From Synechococcus sp. Nb3U1 (GTDB lineage: Bacteria > Cyanobacteriota > Cyanobacteriia > Thermostichales > Thermostichaceae): 64,000 bases of DNA. A program made the position numbers and the translations under genes. The stretch covers positions 1,522,079 through 1,586,078 of the forward strand of contig NZ_JAKFYQ010000001.1 of NCBI RefSeq assembly GCF_021533835.1. Reading direction: 5' to 3'. Below the pieces are notes generated by a model. It ran no database searches and was not told the DNA's origin. It saw nothing but the letters and a program-made list of their open reading frames with translations. How positions within the stretch are numbered: position 1 is the stretch's first letter; every line of letters starts with the position of its first letter. Shown here piece after piece: positions 61,917 to 64,000 of the stretch.

Positions 61917-63650
61917 CTAGATAGCGGCCCCAAAGGGATCCAAAGTCCGTTCTGCCTGTGGCGATAACTTTGGAATGACCTCCAACTTAAACTGTTGCTC
62001 AAACACCTCTTTTTTGGCCTTCAAGCTCCAGAGTTCTAGAGCACAATCATCGTTAGGATGCTTGGGATCCAAAATCAGCTCCATTTGCCGGGGGGCTTCC
62101 TCCAACAATTGAAAGCGACAGTGCAAGGATTGAATCGCTTGTAACCGACGGCGATCCAGGGCACAGGCCATGCGCAACAACGGGCTTAATTCCATAACGA
62201 TTTGGCGATCCCGTTCATCGGTGAGGTGCTGAAAATTGTCGTGTTTCTTTTTGGGTGGTGACTTGCGGTGATAGCGGGCCAGATTGGCGATTAGCTCCAC
62301 TTCTTCTTCGTTGAAACCCAACAGTTCCCCATGGCGGATTAAGTAGTAAGAATGCTTATGGTGGGCGGCATGGCTAATGAAGTGACCACAGTTGTGCAGC
62401 ATGGCCGCAGCCCAAAGGAGCGTCCGCTCTCGGGATCCCCAGCGATGCAGCAGACCGCGGGTTTGATCAAATAGGCTGAGGGAAAATTCTGCCACCCGCT
62501 CGGCATAGGGGATCTCCACCTGATATTTTTCCGCCAACTTGAGAATGCTGCGTCGCCGTACCGAGCTGTGGTAGCGCAGCCGATCCTCAATCAGACCTTG
62601 GCTGATCATCCAATCCACGATCAGACCTTCTCGCAAAGCCCGCTCACAGAATTGGATTTGCTCTATCTCTAGCAGGCTCATCACTTCTTCTAGGATCATC
62701 GTTCCTGCCAGGATGATCTCGCCGCGTTTTTCCCCAAGGCCGGGTAACTTTTGGCGTTCGGCGATGGTGAGGGCGCGAAATTCTTTGCTGTAGGTGCGCA
62801 AGGCTTCTAGGCTGAACTCGTACCCCTGCATGCGACTGGGGGGGTTGCCTAGGCGACGACGGGCGTCCAGTTGGGCGAGGGTTTCGATGGTGCCTGAGGT
62901 GCCCACCAAGGTGAGGGATCCCTGTTGTTTCCGCAGCTCAAAAATCCGTTTGATTTGCTCGATGGGCGCCTCTAACATGCCGCGAATGTGTTGCCTCAGG
63001 GCTTGCAGTTCGGCGGGCGTGGGGGGATCCGTGTGTAGAAAAGCCTGGGTTAATCGCACCGCCCCTACTTTGACACTGCGCAAAAACTCCGGCTCCTGGC
63101 CATCTCCCAGAATCAGCTCGGTGGAGCCGCCGCCAATATCCACCACCACGTGCAGGCGGTTGTGGAACTCCATCGCCGAGAGCACCCCGAGGTAGATGCG
63201 CCGCGCCTCCTCTTGCCCCGAGATCAGTTCCACCCGCAGGCCTAGAGCCCGTTCGATCCGCTTCAGAAAATCCGCGCCGTTGGGGGCTTCCCGCACTGCG
63301 CTGGTGGCCACTGCCACGATCGATTGCACCTGAAACCCTTGCGCAATGCGACAGAACCGATCCAGAGCTTCGAGTGCCCGCTCCATGGCTGCCGGGGCGA
63401 GGGCACCTGTTTTGTCGCAGTATTCCCCCAGGCGTACGGTTGCCTTCTCGCGGGAAATAATACTGAAACTGGGAATGCGGGGGTTAATGCGCACCACCAC
63501 CATATGGAGAGAGTTGGTCCCCACATCAATGGCGGCCAGAACGGGGGCAACTAGGAGCTGAGACTCAGGAAGTAAGGGTTCAGTCGGCTCGGGATCCAAA
63601 GGGGTAGGGGTGGCGGAGCGGTGGGTGGGATTGGCACGCGACGAGATCAT
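61917..63650 (-). CDS. ppx: Exopolyphosphatase/guanosine pentaphosphatase family protein
   Basis: Ppx/GppA proteins remove phosphate from polyphosphate or pppGpp. The 577-aa protein has an actin-like ATPase fold with AAIDVGTNSLHMVVVR (phosphate-1), VVDIGGGSTELILGDGQ (phosphate-2) and a C-terminal HD-type domain (LHNCGHFISHAAHHKHSYYLI and LARYHRK). The N-terminal 35 residues are Pro-rich and polar. Substrate choice (polyP or pppGpp) cannot be told from sequence. Confidence 0.92.
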   Translation of the reverse strand: MISSRANPTHRSATPTPLDPEPTEPLLPESQLLVAPVLAAIDVGTNSLHMVVVRINPRIPSFSIISREKATVRLGEYCDKTGALAPAAMERALEALDRFCRIAQGFQVQSIVAVATSAVREAPNGADFLKRIERALGLRVELISGQEEARRIYLGVLSAMEFHNRLHVVVDIGGGSTELILGDGQEPEFLRSVKVGAVRLTQAFLHTDPPTPAELQALRQHIRGMLEAPIEQIKRIFELRKQQGSLTLVGTSGTIETLAQLDARRRLGNPPSRMQGYEFSLEALRTYSKEFRALTIAERQKLPGLGEKRGEIILAGTMILEEVMSLLEIEQIQFCERALREGLIVDWMISQGLIEDRLRYHSSVRRRSILKLAEKYQVEIPYAERVAEFSLSLFDQTRGLLHRWGSRERTLLWAAAMLHNCGHFISHAAHHKHSYYLIRHGELLGFNEEEVELIANLARYHRKSPPKKKHDNFQHLTDERDRQIVMELSPLLRMACALDRRRLQAIQSLHCRFQLLEEAPRQMELILDPKHPNDDCALELWSLKAKKEVFEQQFKLEVIPKLSPQAERTLDPFGAAI

Positions 63651-64000
63651 GGCCCAAGCACGTAGAGAGTTCTAACACCTTTAGGATACTGTGCGCTTTC
63701 CCCCATTTTTCTGGGCCGAGTTCTGGGATCCATTTTGAGCGTGCAGGGCAACAAACGGTCAAAAGCTGAACTGACCGGGTTCCCATTCCTCCTTGCGGTT
63801 CGCTCTTGCGCAGATCAGACAACTTGCCAAATTTATCTACAATTCCATGTCTTGAGGTCACCATTTGTTTCGTTCTGTCTCAGGCTGAGGTGCTCATGGA
63901 TTGAAAGAGATTGGGTAACCCAAAGAAACCTCAGGCTTTCTTGAGATGGCCCTTTGCGGATTACCCTCAGCCTGGGATCCCTACTGCTCTCGCCTGCAGG
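63651..64000. other. Right-end spacer, no supported gene
   Basis: This 350-bp stretch upstream of ppx has no frame that looks coding. TTGGGT-A-ACCCAA at 63911-63923 is a near-perfect palindrome. An ATG at 63945 opens a frame to the window edge (18 codons) and could start a plus-strand gene, but this cannot be supported. Confidence 0.35.

Noticed and set aside
1-64000. CRISPR array or prophage
   Set aside because: No regularly spaced direct repeats of 25-40 bp and no phage structural, integrase or cas genes were seen.

Overview
The window is a stretch of cyanobacterial chromosome. It carries genes for photosystem I (psaK, psaI, psaL), photosystem II (psbK, psbE-F-L-J), Mg-chelatase (chlI), a carotenoid hydroxylase of the CrtR type, the cyanobacterial/plant form of IspH, and the CO2-uptake set ndhF3-ndhD3-cupA-cupS. 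The octamer GGGATCCC is spread through genes and spacers at very high density, while the usual cyanobacterial HIP1 octamer GCGATCGC is rare. Together with an unsplit dnaE and a ferrochelatase lacking the CAB tail, this points to an early-branching unicellular lineage such as the hot-spring Synechococcus/Thermostichus group. That placement is an inference. I see no rRNA, tRNA, CRISPR array or complete transposase gene.

Layout: 1-8.7 kb holds selD, an intact dnaE, a lipoprotein, an exported protein and a UvrD/PcrA helicase. 8.9-19 kb holds an AGE-type epimerase, MAPEG and TM2/SHOCT membrane proteins, glmU fused to a PPC/DUF296 domain, a pentapeptide protein, LapA-like, ispH, an AEC transporter and mgtE. 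19-24.5 kb is the inducible CO2-uptake operon, with a candidate NdhR/CcmR operator upstream. 24.6-30.4 kb holds a circularly permuted ATP-grasp gene converging on a four-gene opposite-strand cluster (PTPS-related membrane protein, alpha-E protein, Vat-like acetyltransferase, gamma-carbonic-anhydrase-like protein). 30.5-43 kb is mixed housekeeping (moaC, tic20-like, hemH, gcvT, gloA, tonB, Tab2-like, SRAP, dprA). 43.0-44.1 kb is a long gene-poor spacer with an AT-rich core (27.5% GC over 43381-43620 by hand count). 44.1-48.7 kb holds a BtuR-like protein with a lost P-loop, dcd, queA and crtR. 49-53.5 kb holds psaK, psbK, two cyanobacterial DUF genes, chlI and bioY. 53.8-64 kb holds gshB, a pentapeptide protein, rpmB, a dockerin protein, psaL-psaI, psbEFLJ, an SLH-domain protein and ppx/gppA.

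The photosynthesis and carbon-uptake genes fit one metabolism: light-driven electron flow through PSII and PSI feeds the NDH-1 CO2-hydration complex, supported by pigment synthesis (chlI, crtR, ispH) and assembly factors (Tab2-like). The least explained material is (i) a dispersed family of about 105-130 bp elements with terminal inverted repeats, five copies here, one of them flanked by a 9-bp direct repeat; (ii) frequent two- or three-copy tandem repeats of 9-15 bp in the spacers; (iii) pairs of GGGATCCC that fold into hairpins at gene ends; and (iv) the ATP-grasp/alpha-E/acyltransferase cluster.
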